A DNA stretch of 64,000 bases, from positions 46,241 to 110,240 of the forward strand of contig NZ_QWLD01000035.1 in NCBI RefSeq assembly GCF_003600155.1, in the 5' to 3' direction. Below, one piece after another: positions 50,352-58,363 of the stretch. Under the pieces are notes generated by a model. It worked only from the letters and a program-made list of their open reading frames with translations. It ran no database searches and was not told where the DNA came from. Every line of letters begins with the position of its first letter. Within the stretch, counting starts at the first letter, position 1. The translations under genes were made by a program, and so were the position numbers. The stretch comes from Nesterenkonia muleiensis (GTDB taxonomy: Bacteria > Actinomycetota > Actinomycetes > Actinomycetales > Micrococcaceae).

Positions 50352-52118
50352 ATGCAACTATCCCACAGCGCCGACGGCATCCCAACAGCCAGTAGGTCAG
50401 GCGGCGATCGGGGAACTGTCATTGCGACCAGGGACCAGAGTGTGCGCGCCGGGCTAGAGATGTACGAGGCCGGCGGAAACGCCGTCGACGCCAGTGTCTG
50501 CGCAGCACTGGTGGCAGGAGTGGTGGAGCCGGTCGAAACGAGCTTGGCAGGCTCCGGCTTTCTGCTGCTGCATCACCCGGATCACGGCCCTCACTCGATA
50601 GAGTTCGGACCACTCGCACCGCTGGCGGCTCATGCAGACATGTTCGAGATGGAGCACAACAACGATTCCTCGAACGTCTTGGGCCTGGCACCCGTCGTGG
50701 GCAACGCCAACGTGATAGGACCCCTGGCCTCCGGGGTTCCGCGCACCCTTCTCGGACTGCTGACAGCACACCAACGGTGGGGGAAACTCCCACGCAAAGC
50801 CATTCTGGCACCTGCTATTCAGGCCGCCCGTGCGGGGTTTCCAGCCGACGCCTGGTTCATCGTTCACGCTTTACAGCTCATCGATCCGCTCCGGGAGAAT
50901 CCTGTCACCCGGGAGACCTTCCTGGACGAACGGGGGCTCCCGCTCGGCTGCGACTCCGCCGCTGCCTACGGCAGGTCAGTGGACTCCGCCCGCCCGGTGC
51001 AGCAAAGCCGTCTGGCCTCGACCCTGGAAACAGTGGCCGACCAGCCGTTGAGCACGCTTACTGAGGGTGATGTGGCCACAAGCCTCCTACAGAGCTCAGA
51101 GGAGCTCGGCATGCTCCTGAGCCGAGAAGACCTGGCCCGCTCCGCACCCGGCATGGTCCGGCCTCTGCACCTGTCGTTCCACAGACATGATGTGTGGACA
51201 CCATCAGCTCCCGGCGGTGGCATCACCGAACTCCAAGCGCTCTCCATCTGGCAGAGGCTCTACCCAGAGGGGGCATCAGCCGTACCGCGGGAGGAGAAAC
51301 TCACCAGGCTCGACGAAGTGCTCCGCCTGGCCTTCGCGGACCGTTACCACTGGCTGGGCGACCCGCACAAGGTGCCGGTCCCCGCGGAGGCACTGCTCAG
51401 CGAGGGTTATACCCGGCATGCGGCGCAGCGCCTAGGCTCCCAGGAAAGCATGCCCGTCCTGGCGCCGCCAGGCGTCCCCCCGTGGATCCACTTCGCAGGG
51501 CACCCGGTCACCGACCCTTGGACCTTCGACCCGATGGGCCGCAAAGCACCGCAGTGGAGGCCAAAGACTGCGAGCACCCCCAGTTCAGGGACCACCCACG
51601 TTTCGGCCATCGACCCGGAAGGGTGGATGGTGTCGATCACCCACACCTCCGCCCATCATTTCGGCTCCGGACTGATGTGCCCCCGCACCGGCCTGCTCTT
51701 CGACTCCGCCATGGCCTGGTTCAACGCCTCCCCGGGGGCGGCAAACAGCATCTCGTCCGGGGCGCGGCCGGTGGCAAACATGGGACCGGCGCTGGTCACC
51801 CGCGGCGGACAGTCCACAGCTGCACTGGGAGCCTCCGGCGGCCGGCGGATCATCAGTGCCGTCACCCAGCTGATCATCTCCCTGGTGGAGGACGGCATGG
51901 ATCCCGCCGAAGCCCTGGCCTTACCGCGCATCGACTCCAGCGGCCCCACCACGGTGGTGCATCAGATGGATGCCAAGCACTGTGCCGCTGCCCACCGCAC
52001 CGTGGTCCCGCAAAGCGCCAACGCCCATGAACTGGACTTCGCGCGGGCCAACATCGCCGCCGCAGATGCCGAAGGACGCTGCAGCTCGGCGATCGACGGC
52101 CGCTCCTACGACTACTGA
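50352..52118 (+). CDS. Gamma-glutamyltransferase family protein, no signal peptide
   Basis: 588 residues of the Ntn-hydrolase gamma-glutamyltranspeptidase family. The auto-cleavage threonine is Thr414 in SSGTTHVSAIDPEGWMVSIT, so the small subunit would span about 414-588. N-terminal landmarks are AGLEMYEAGGNAVDASVCAA and LAGSGFLLLHHPDHG; later ASGGRRIISAVTQLI. Most GGTs are exported; this one lacks a signal peptide, so it should act in the cytosol on something imported by the TRAP system next door. ATG at 50352 with AGGAGAGG upstream. It hydrolyses or transfers a gamma-glutamyl-like acyl group. Confidence 0.88.
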   Translation: MQLSHSADGIPTASRSGGDRGTVIATRDQSVRAGLEMYEAGGNAVDASVCAALVAGVVEPVETSLAGSGFLLLHHPDHGPHSIEFGPLAPLAAHADMFEMEHNNDSSNVLGLAPVVGNANVIGPLASGVPRTLLGLLTAHQRWGKLPRKAILAPAIQAARAGFPADAWFIVHALQLIDPLRENPVTRETFLDERGLPLGCDSAAAYGRSVDSARPVQQSRLASTLETVADQPLSTLTEGDVATSLLQSSEELGMLLSREDLARSAPGMVRPLHLSFHRHDVWTPSAPGGGITELQALSIWQRLYPEGASAVPREEKLTRLDEVLRLAFADRYHWLGDPHKVPVPAEALLSEGYTRHAAQRLGSQESMPVLAPPGVPPWIHFAGHPVTDPWTFDPMGRKAPQWRPKTASTPSSGTTHVSAIDPEGWMVSITHTSAHHFGSGLMCPRTGLLFDSAMAWFNASPGAANSISSGARPVANMGPALVTRGGQSTAALGASGGRRIISAVTQLIISLVEDGMDPAEALALPRIDSSGPTTVVHQMDAKHCAAAHRTVVPQSANAHELDFARANIAAADAEGRCSSAIDGRSYDY

Positions 52119-52143
52119 GAATCCGACACAGGAGGGTCACCAC

Positions 52144-52986
52144 ATGTCAGCACTGGCCGAAGAACCGTCAACAGAGGATCCGCACCACCCCCCTTTACGC
52201 ATAGCGCTCTGCCAGCTCAGCGCCACGGCGGACAAGGCCCAGAACCTGCAGCTGCTTGAACCGTGGGTGAAGCAGGCATGCGCACAGGGAGCAGACCTGG
52301 TGGTCCTGCCCGAGTACCTCATGTACATGCCCGGACAACTCACCACGCAGGTCTGGGACGAAGCAGAGAACCTGGACGGGCCCTTCATCACCGAGGTCCG
52401 GAGACTGGCGGGCACCCACCGCGTCACCATTCTGTGCAATCTGGCCGAGGCACACATGGACTCGGAGAAGCCGTTCAACACCCAGATAGCAGTTGGCCCC
52501 TCCGGCGAGATCGTCCAGATCTACCGCAAAGTCCATCTCTACGACGCCCACGGCTACGTGGAAAGCGACTACTTCTCCGCCGGGGAAGACCTGACTCCGG
52601 CCTTGGTCGATGTCCATGGCTGGAAGGTCGCACTGCTGATTTGCTACGACCTGCGCTTCCCGGAAGGGGCGCGGGCGGCAGCCCACGCCGGCGCTGACCT
52701 GCTGGTCTACGCCACCGCGTGGGTCCCGGGTCCGCGGAAGGAACACCAGTGGGCGACTCTGGTCAAAGCGCGAGCCATCGAAAATACCCTCTTCGTGGCC
52801 GGCCTGGTCCAGGCCGGCCCGCAAGCAATCGGCGGCTCACTGATCGCCGACCCCATGGGCGCAGTCGAAGGCGAAGCCGGAGCGGAGCAGACTGTGTTGG
52901 TCCGCACCCTCGGTAAGGAGAAGATCACTCGGACCAGGGCGGAAAACCCTGTCCTGGACAACTGTGTCTACAGAACCTGGGTCTGA
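52144..52986 (+). CDS. Carbon-nitrogen hydrolase (nitrilase superfamily amidase)
   Basis: 280 residues from the ATG at 52144 with AGGAGGGT upstream. The catalytic triad is complete: Glu in VVLPEYLMYMP, Lys in YRKVHLYDAHGY, Cys in LLICYDLRFPEGAR. The sequence between (FNTQIAVGPSGEIVQIYRKV) is typical of omega-amidase/deaminated-glutathione amidase-like members. These hydrolyse amides such as 2-oxoglutaramate or N-carbamyl compounds. Directly after the GGT-family gene, so it may act on the amide or keto-amide product. Last gene of the TRAP operon. Confidence 0.92.
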   Translation: MSALAEEPSTEDPHHPPLRIALCQLSATADKAQNLQLLEPWVKQACAQGADLVVLPEYLMYMPGQLTTQVWDEAENLDGPFITEVRRLAGTHRVTILCNLAEAHMDSEKPFNTQIAVGPSGEIVQIYRKVHLYDAHGYVESDYFSAGEDLTPALVDVHGWKVALLICYDLRFPEGARAAAHAGADLLVYATAWVPGPRKEHQWATLVKARAIENTLFVAGLVQAGPQAIGGSLIADPMGAVEGEAGAEQTVLVRTLGKEKITRTRAENPVLDNCVYRTWV

Positions 52987-53341
52987 AAGAGCTCATCGAC
53001 GTTTGGTGCCCCACCGTCCTCAGTCACGGCGTCACCCCCGCTGAGAGCCGAGACGCTCAACAACAGCACGGTAGACTTCGTGCCTGCAGGCGAATTCGAC
53101 GTCGATCTGCGGTTGCTCTGTTCTGACCAACACTTGATCAACATCCTGCTGCACACTCGCCGCAGCACAGCACCCATCGGTGACCAGAGCACCGCCGCGC
53201 CTCTCGCCATTCTCTGGACCACATCACGGTGAACGCAGTGTGCCGAACTTCCTCTGTCACCAGACCAGCTTTAGACGTGAAGGTCGGTGCTGAGCCGACC
53301 GAGAGGCCAGCGGGGTCTCCCCGCGGCCGGGACCAGGCTGC
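52987..53341. other. Intergenic region with repeat copy C
   Basis: About 355 bases between convergent genes. The right end is the dispersed element. A frame through 53000-53228 is open but has no start codon, no ribosome site and no family resemblance that I can see, so nothing else is called. Confidence 0.4.
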
Positions 53342-53346
53342 TCAGA
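53264..53346. repeat. Dispersed structured repeat, copy C
   Basis: Stem 1 GGTCGG-tgctgag-CCGACC, stem 2 GCGGGG-tct-CCCCGC, tail CCGGGACCAGGCTGCTCAGA. It covers the stop codon of the M18 aminopeptidase gene, as copy A covers that of dnaB. Confidence 0.6.
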
Positions 53347-54637
53347 CCGTCAGCTTGGCGGTGAAGAAGGCGGCGATGGCGTCGCGGAGGTGGGCGACGT
53401 CGTCGGCTCCGCACATCTCCCGGGCCGAATGCATGCTCAGCAGCGCGATGCCCACATCCACCGTCCGGATACCCAGCCGGGTGGCGGTGATCGGACCGAT
53501 GGTGGAGCCGCAGGGGATGTCATTGTTGGAGACGAACTCCTGGCTGGGCACCCCGGCGGTGCGGCAGACCTGGGCCCACATGGCGGCACCGGTGGCATCG
53601 GTGGTGTAGCGCTGGTTGGCATTGATCTTCAGCAGCGGCCCGGCATTGGGCAGCGGGCGGTTGGCCGGATCGTGCCGTTCGGAATAGTTCGGATGCACCG
53701 CGTGCCCGGCATCGGAGCTCAGATGCCAGGAGGCGGCGAAGGCCTGCGCCCGCTGGGAGGCGGTGGCGCCCAGGGACTCGTAGATCCGGCCCAGCACCTC
53801 CTCCAGGAACGGCCCGGCCGCACCGGAGCGGGAGGCCGAACCCAGCTCCTCATGGTCGAAGGCGGCCAGCATCGGGATCACCGGGGCCTGGCCGTCTGCG
53901 TCCAGCAGCGCCTGCAGACCGGTGTAGACGCTGGAGAGGTTGTCCAGCCGCCCGGAGGCGAAGAACTCGCCGGAAGCGCCGAACCGTGCCGGGGCCTGAG
54001 CGTCGGCGATGACGATGTCGTAGCCGTCGACCTCCCCGGCGGAGACGCCTGCGGCAGCGGCGATGACCGAGAGCACATCGGCTTCGGCGGCACCCGCCGC
54101 AGTACCGGCCAGCCCCAGGACCGGGGTGGTGTGCTGCTGTTTGCCCAGCTTCAGACCCTCGTTGACCTGGCGGTCCAGATGGATGGCCAGCTGCGGGATG
54201 CGCGCCACCGGCCCGGTGGCAGCCAGATGGGTGGCGCCGTCGCTAGTGACGAGCCGCCCGGCCAGGCGCAGCTCACGGTCCAGCCAGGAGTTCAGCAGCG
54301 GACCGCCGTAGACCTCCATCCCGGCCTGGATCCAGCCCTGCCTGACCACTGTGGATTTCGGCTTGAGCTTGAATCCGGGGGAGTCGGTGTGGGCACCGAG
54401 GATGCGCAGCGGCGTCGTCGGCCCTGCTGTCTCCGGAAGAACCCAGGCCAGCACCGCGCCGTCGCGGACCACCACGTACTTGCCCGGTTCAGCCGGCCAG
54501 TCCTGATGCTCCCCCAGCTGGGTGAATCCGGCCTGCGCCAGTCTGCGCGCGGCCACCTCCGCCGCATGGTAGGACGACGGGGACTCCCTCACGTAGGTGC
54601 CCAGATCCTCGATCAGCTCATCAGTATTCGCAACCAT
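53342..54637 (-). CDS. M18 family aminopeptidase (aspartyl aminopeptidase type)
   Basis: 431 residues from the ATG at 54637; a TTG at 54655 is a weaker option. Zinc ligands of family M18 are visible: His in LGAHTDSPGFKLKP, the Asp-His-Glu-Glu region AAFDHEELGSASRSGAAGPF, SSDAGHAVHPNYSERHDP, and the last His in IALLSMHSAREM. It trims N-terminal, mostly acidic, residues from peptides in the cytosol. Nothing in its vicinity suggests a special role. Its stop lies inside repeat copy C. Confidence 0.93.
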   Translation of the reverse strand: MVANTDELIEDLGTYVRESPSSYHAAEVAARRLAQAGFTQLGEHQDWPAEPGKYVVVRDGAVLAWVLPETAGPTTPLRILGAHTDSPGFKLKPKSTVVRQGWIQAGMEVYGGPLLNSWLDRELRLAGRLVTSDGATHLAATGPVARIPQLAIHLDRQVNEGLKLGKQQHTTPVLGLAGTAAGAAEADVLSVIAAAAGVSAGEVDGYDIVIADAQAPARFGASGEFFASGRLDNLSSVYTGLQALLDADGQAPVIPMLAAFDHEELGSASRSGAAGPFLEEVLGRIYESLGATASQRAQAFAASWHLSSDAGHAVHPNYSERHDPANRPLPNAGPLLKINANQRYTTDATGAAMWAQVCRTAGVPSQEFVSNNDIPCGSTIGPITATRLGIRTVDVGIALLSMHSAREMCGADDVAHLRDAIAAFFTAKLTV

Positions 54638-54826
54638 GGAGACCAGACTATCCAAGGAGGTCAGCCGGTCACACCAGAGCCAGCCAGCCGCTGGTCAGGT
54701 AAGCCTCCACCGCCCGGTGGCGGAAGGTGTAGGGCTTGCCGCGAGGACGTGTCCAGTCCGAATGAAACTCTTTCGACCACCATGGCGTGGCAGCGCCCCT
54801 GGACCGCTGAGCCCATCATGATTGAC

Positions 54827-55144
54827 CTAGATATCGTCCTCGTAGGCGGGGCCGCCCTCGCCCTCCCAGCGCTGCAGCTGGCGGACCTTCGCCGCGGTGT
54901 GCTTCCTGCGCACCCCGTAGCCTCCGTGGGAGTCTTCGGCGAAGAAGACCACCCCGTAAGCCTCCAGGGCTGCACGGAGCTGGTCCTTGGCCGCCGAATC
55001 CAGGGAGGCCCCCGAGCTCTCGAAGTGCCGGAGCTGCTGAGGCTCCAGTCCGGAAGCCTTGGCGATCTCCTCGGCCGACACCTGGGCAAGCGCCCTGCCT
55101 GCACGGGCCAGGTCCGGAGTCAGCGGCAGTGGATACCTGTTCAT
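54827..55144 (-). CDS. XRE-like HTH protein (105 aa)
   Basis: ATG at 55144 (MNRYPLPLTPDLARAGRAL). Residues about 15-65 form a lambda-repressor-like helix-turn-helix (RALAQVSAEEIAKASGLEPQ QLRHFESSGASL). The following LEAYGVVFFAEDSHGGYGVR RKH matches the C-terminal hook of a common family of small XRE regulators (GV.F..E...G.GVRLR). The end is acidic. Target unknown. An extension of the frame to 55192 is rejected. Confidence 0.75.
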   Translation of the reverse strand: MNRYPLPLTPDLARAGRALAQVSAEEIAKASGLEPQQLRHFESSGASLDSAAKDQLRAALEAYGVVFFAEDSHGGYGVRRKHTAAKVRQLQRWEGEGGPAYEDDI

Positions 55145-55234
55145 GACCCCATTCTCCCAAACTCGGCTCAATATCAGAACACCTCTCAGCACATCACCCT
55201 GGGCCGCAGCGTGGAGCGCCGCCTCAGCGGTCAG

Positions 55235-55836
55235 CTACAGCCAGCCCTTCTGGCGGGCGTAACGGGCGGCGTCGTGCCGGGTGGCGGTATGGGTCTTGCC
55301 GATGGCCCCGGAGAGATAATTGCGGACGGTACCCTCGGCCAGGTGCAGGATCTGAGCGATGTCCTGCACCGAGTAGCCCTCCCCGGTCACGCGCAGGACA
55401 TCGCGTTCGCGATCAGTCAGCGGACAGTCGTCCACCACCGCCTGGGCCGAGATATTGGCATCGATGTACCGGCCCCCGGCAGCGATCTCAAGGGCTGCGG
55501 CGGCAATGACCGCCGGGTCCGAGTCCTTCCCCAGAAAGCCTCGGACACCGGCACGCAGGGCACTGCGCAGTATGCCGGGGCGGGCATGCCGGGCATCATC
55601 ACCGCCTGCTGCGGGCTGGAAGAGAGGATCCTGGAGGCAACGGCCAGACCATCCAGCTCCGGCATCTCCAGATCCAGAATGGCCACATCGGGCCGATGCT
55701 CCCAGAATGCCGCGAGCGCCGCGGTGCCTGTCTCAGCCTCGGCGACCACCTCGATGTCACCTTCCAGCGGCAGCAATGTGGCCAGTGCTGTGCGGATGAG
55801 CCGTTCATCATCGGCCAGAAACACACCGATGCTCAT
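55235..55836 (-). pseudogene. NarL/FixJ-type response regulator, frameshifted
   Basis: Reading from ATG 55836: a normal receiver domain (FLADDERLIRTALATLLPL, phospho-Asp in VAILDLEMPELDG). After RILSSSPQQAVMM the frame turns to nonsense at about 55590-55596. In another frame the expected sequence resumes (RHARPGILRSALRAGVRGFL GKD, then LTDRERDVLRVTGEGYSVQD and the LuxR-type helix-turn-helix AEGTVRNYLSGAIGKT). A deletion of four bases would explain it. Either the gene is broken or the assembly has an error there. The ATG overlaps the stop of the kinase gene (ATGA). Confidence 0.8.
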
Positions 55837-56945
55837 GCCTGCCCCTGACCGAACTGCGCAGAGACCGTAAACATCTCCCCGTCCTGGTCGACGCTGAGTA
55901 CCCCTCCGGCGGTGGTGGAGATGCGCTGCCGCAGGTTCGCCAGGCCGCCCAGGGTGCCGCGTTGCTCCCGGGGAGCACCGTCATTGCAGATGGTCAAGGA
56001 GTCCTCAGTGATGGTGAGCCCTACCCGCTCGGCTCTGGAGTGGCGCAGGATATTGGTGGTCGCCTCGCGCAGGACCAGGGCGAAGTCCGCATCGAAGGCG
56101 GTGTCCTGCGCTCCGGCGTTCTGGACCTCAATGCTGATTCCTGCCGCTTCCAGCAGCTCCACCGCATTGGCCAATTCCGCGGCCAGGACCAGCCGGTGCG
56201 TGGAGTGGGCCAGGCTGCGCGCTTCTTCGATGGTCTCAGCGGTGAGGCGCTGAATGGCTGCCAGCTCCTCCGCGGTACGTTCCGGATCGGTGTGCTGCAG
56301 CCGCGCGGCCACTGCGGCTTTGAGCTTGATGACATGCAGGGTGTGGCCCTGAATGTCATGCAGGTCCGCGGCGAACCGGCTCCGTTCTCGCAGGATCGAG
56401 GCCTCCCGCTCAGCATCCTTGGCACGGTTCAACAGGTCATAGAGCTGGAACTCCCGGTTGCCCTCCACGATGACCAGCACCCAGATGAGACCGAAGACCA
56501 TCATCGGAACAGTCGCCACCCAGTCCTGGACCTGACCGGCGACCATCCAGACCATCAGCACGTTCACCGTGATGATCACCAAGCACACCAGCAGTGCCAG
56601 CGGGCGCCTGGGACGCCGCTGATGAATGATCCATACCGCCGCGGTGATCCCGAATCCCAGAGAGCCCAGGGGCGTGGACTGCGAGAGTGCCGACCAGGCC
56701 AGTGTCGCACCTGAGACGAGCGCCGAACTGATCAGCAGGGGCCGGTGCGGAGGCCGTTGCCACCCGGTGAGCAGAACGGCGGAGGCCAGGCCAATGCTGG
56801 GCATCACCATGACGATGCTCAGCCAGCCCGATGAGATCAGCGCACCGATGCCCACGTTGACGCACAATGCGGTGGCATAAGCCCTCCTGGTGCGCGAGGT
56901 GATGGTGCGGTAGGCGGCCTGGGACGTCGCCGCAACGGTGGTCAT
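55833..56945 (-). CDS. Sensor histidine kinase, HisKA_3 (LiaS/DesK-like)
   Basis: 370 residues; ATG at 56945 preferred, GTG at 56978 possible. Four to five membrane segments fill residues 30-155. The phospho-acceptor His is in FAADLHDIQGHTLHVIKLK near residue 197. The ATPase domain shows REATTNILRHSRAERVGLTI and GGLANLRQRISTTAGG. It should phosphorylate the response regulator encoded directly downstream, which is frameshifted in this sequence. Partner signal unknown; such pairs often sense envelope stress or lipids. Confidence 0.9.
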   Translation of the reverse strand: MTTVAATSQAAYRTITSRTRRAYATALCVNVGIGALISSGWLSIVMVMPSIGLASAVLLTGWQRPPHRPLLISSALVSGATLAWSALSQSTPLGSLGFGITAAVWIIHQRRPRRPLALLVCLVIITVNVLMVWMVAGQVQDWVATVPMMVFGLIWVLVIVEGNREFQLYDLLNRAKDAEREASILRERSRFAADLHDIQGHTLHVIKLKAAVAARLQHTDPERTAEELAAIQRLTAETIEEARSLAHSTHRLVLAAELANAVELLEAAGISIEVQNAGAQDTAFDADFALVLREATTNILRHSRAERVGLTITEDSLTICNDGAPREQRGTLGGLANLRQRISTTAGGVLSVDQDGEMFTVSAQFGQGQA

Positions 56946-57115
56946 GGGCACCAGGCTACTCAGTGATGCCGGGTCCACCAGTGACGCTGTGTCACATCAG
57001 CCCCGGACGCTGCGGCCCTGCTGCTGAGCCCGTGTGTGGCCGAGGCTGATCAGTGTCCACACAGCCCGGCATCTGATCCGGGTCTCCGGCTAGACATCAT
57101 CAGGAGTGCTTGTTC

Positions 57116-57622
57116 ATGAATTTCGACTTCGTCGCAGATCTCTTCGCCCGGCTGGCTGAGATGGCCACCGGAGCTGACCCCTGGCAGCAGATCGGGGTCG
57201 TTGTGCTGGCCGGAGCCATCCCTTTCATCGAGTCCTACCTGGGCAGCTTCCTGGGCGTGCTGCTGGGGATCAACCCTGCTCTGGTGGTGGGCTCCGCGGT
57301 GGCGGGCAACGTGGTCAGCACCTTCCTGCTGATTGCTCTGGCCGGCGGGGCCCGCGGTGCTGCGACCCGCCATCGCACCGCACGGCCCGCCAAGGAACGC
57401 TCAGCACGGCATCAGAAGGTGGCCACATACGCCGACCGCCTCGGAGTGCCCGGCGTCTGCCTGCTCGGCCCGCTGGTGGTGGCCAGTCAGATCACCGCGC
57501 CCACACTGGTGGCCCTGGGAGCCTCCAAAACCACCGTGTACATCTGGCAGGCCATCTCCATCCTCGGCTGGGGAGTGCTGTTCGGCTTCTTCGGCGAGGC
57601 CGTGGTCAGATTCTTCCTATGA
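57116..57622 (+). CDS. Small multidrug export-like membrane protein
   Basis: 168 residues from the ATG at 57116, with AGGAG nine bases upstream. Hydrophobic segments at about 24-48 (IGVVVLAGAIPFIESYLGSF), 55-75, 115-135 and 145-165 alternate with a basic loop (TRHRTARPAKERSARHQK). The motif AIPFIESYLGSFLGVLLGI resembles the small multidrug export protein family (QacE-unrelated, DUF-type). Role unknown, possibly ion or drug export. Convergent with the VapC gene. Confidence 0.65.
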   Translation: MNFDFVADLFARLAEMATGADPWQQIGVVVLAGAIPFIESYLGSFLGVLLGINPALVVGSAVAGNVVSTFLLIALAGGARGAATRHRTARPAKERSARHQKVATYADRLGVPGVCLLGPLVVASQITAPTLVALGASKTTVYIWQAISILGWGVLFGFFGEAVVRFFL

Positions 57623-57652
57623 GCCGTGGAACTCAGTGAGCTCTAGTACGAC

Positions 57653-58027
57653 TCAACCGACGGTGAAGCCTTCGTAGCGAGCAATATTCTCATCGACAGT
57701 GAGAAAGGTCAGTTTCTCGACTTTTGCCTGCGCGATGAGCATCCGGTCGAAAGGGTCTCTGTGGTGCCACGGGAGCTCACGCAGCTCCTCTGCGTGGGAA
57801 CCCTCGAGCGCCAGCAATTCGAATCCGCTCTGAACTACGGCATCAACCACACCTTGTGGGGCATCGAGCTTTCCTAAGGAAGCTTCGATGGATATCTCGA
57901 CCACCGAGACACTGGAAACGAACACCCGACGGCCAGTGTCGTGGATGAGTTCCCGGTGCCGTGGACTCAATTTCGGTGAGTCACCAAACCACCAGAGCGC
58001 CACATGGGTGTCCAGTAGTAGGTTCAC
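57653..58027 (-). CDS. vapC: VapC-type toxin, PIN domain
   Basis: 124 residues. PIN ribonuclease acidic residues are visible: Asp in LLLDTHVALWWF, Glu in SVVEISIEASLG, Asp in HHRDPFDRMLIAQA and Asp in LTVDENIARYEG. It would cut tRNA or mRNA when free of antitoxin. The start overlaps the antitoxin stop (ATGA), the normal order antitoxin-toxin. Confidence 0.92.
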   Translation of the reverse strand: MNLLLDTHVALWWFGDSPKLSPRHRELIHDTGRRVFVSSVSVVEISIEASLGKLDAPQGVVDAVVQSGFELLALEGSHAEELRELPWHHRDPFDRMLIAQAKVEKLTFLTVDENIARYEGFTVG

Positions 58028-58263
58028 GCTTCGCCGTACCAGTCCTGCGCATCCTGCTCGGTGAACGTATCAAAGTCATCGCTGAGGGTGATCTTGCCCG
58101 CCCAGATTCCGGGTGAGCGTTGAGCCGACGGCTGCCAGGGCACGAGCTTCGCAATGGGCTTCCCCGATCTGGCGATAATCGTCTCCGAACCATGTGCGGC
58201 GAGATCCAGCAGCTTCGAGAACTGTGACTTCGCCTCATAGACATTCATCATCTCAGCGCCCAT
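58024..58263 (-). CDS. Antitoxin, Phd/YefM family
   Basis: 79 residues. The N-terminal DNA-binding part shows MNVYEAKSQFSKLLDLAAHG SETIIARSGKPIAKLVPW, the prevent-host-death signature. The C-terminal part (ITLSDDFDTFTEQDAQDWYG) should wrap the toxin. ATG at 58263; an in-frame ATG at 58248 may be the true start (MNVYEAK is the family norm). An operator palindrome lies 18 bases upstream. Confidence 0.92.
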   Translation of the reverse strand: MGAEMMNVYEAKSQFSKLLDLAAHGSETIIARSGKPIAKLVPWQPSAQRSPGIWAGKITLSDDFDTFTEQDAQDWYGEA

Positions 58264-58280
58264 GCATTGAAAATACCCCT

Positions 58281-58301
58281 AGTTGACCAAGTTGGTCAAC
58301 T
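58281..58301. promoter_or_regulatory. Perfect operator palindrome of the vapBC-type pair
   Basis: 10-base arms AGTTGACCAA and TTGGTCAACT around one central G. It lies 18-38 bases before the antitoxin ATG, where the antitoxin-toxin complex would bind to repress its own transcription. Confidence 0.65.
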
Positions 58302-58363
58302 TGTGGTGATCAAGCCGGTCCCCGCGCGCAGGGGTGCCGTGCGGAGGCAGCGTCTGACACAGT

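Noticed and set aside
49220..50422. Leftward open frame of 400 codons
   Set aside because: Antisense to dctM; composition dominated by His, Gln, Asp and Gly, no recognisable domain.
53000..53228. Open frame containing VDFVPAGEFDVDLRLLCSDQ
   Set aside because: No start codon or ribosome site and no family resemblance. Could be a gene remnant but cannot be supported.
53390..55870. Rightward open frame of 826 codons
   Set aside because: It runs antisense through the M18 aminopeptidase, the XRE-like gene and the response regulator. Its Gly/Gln/Arg-rich product has no fold-like pattern. It is an expected GC-rich shadow frame.
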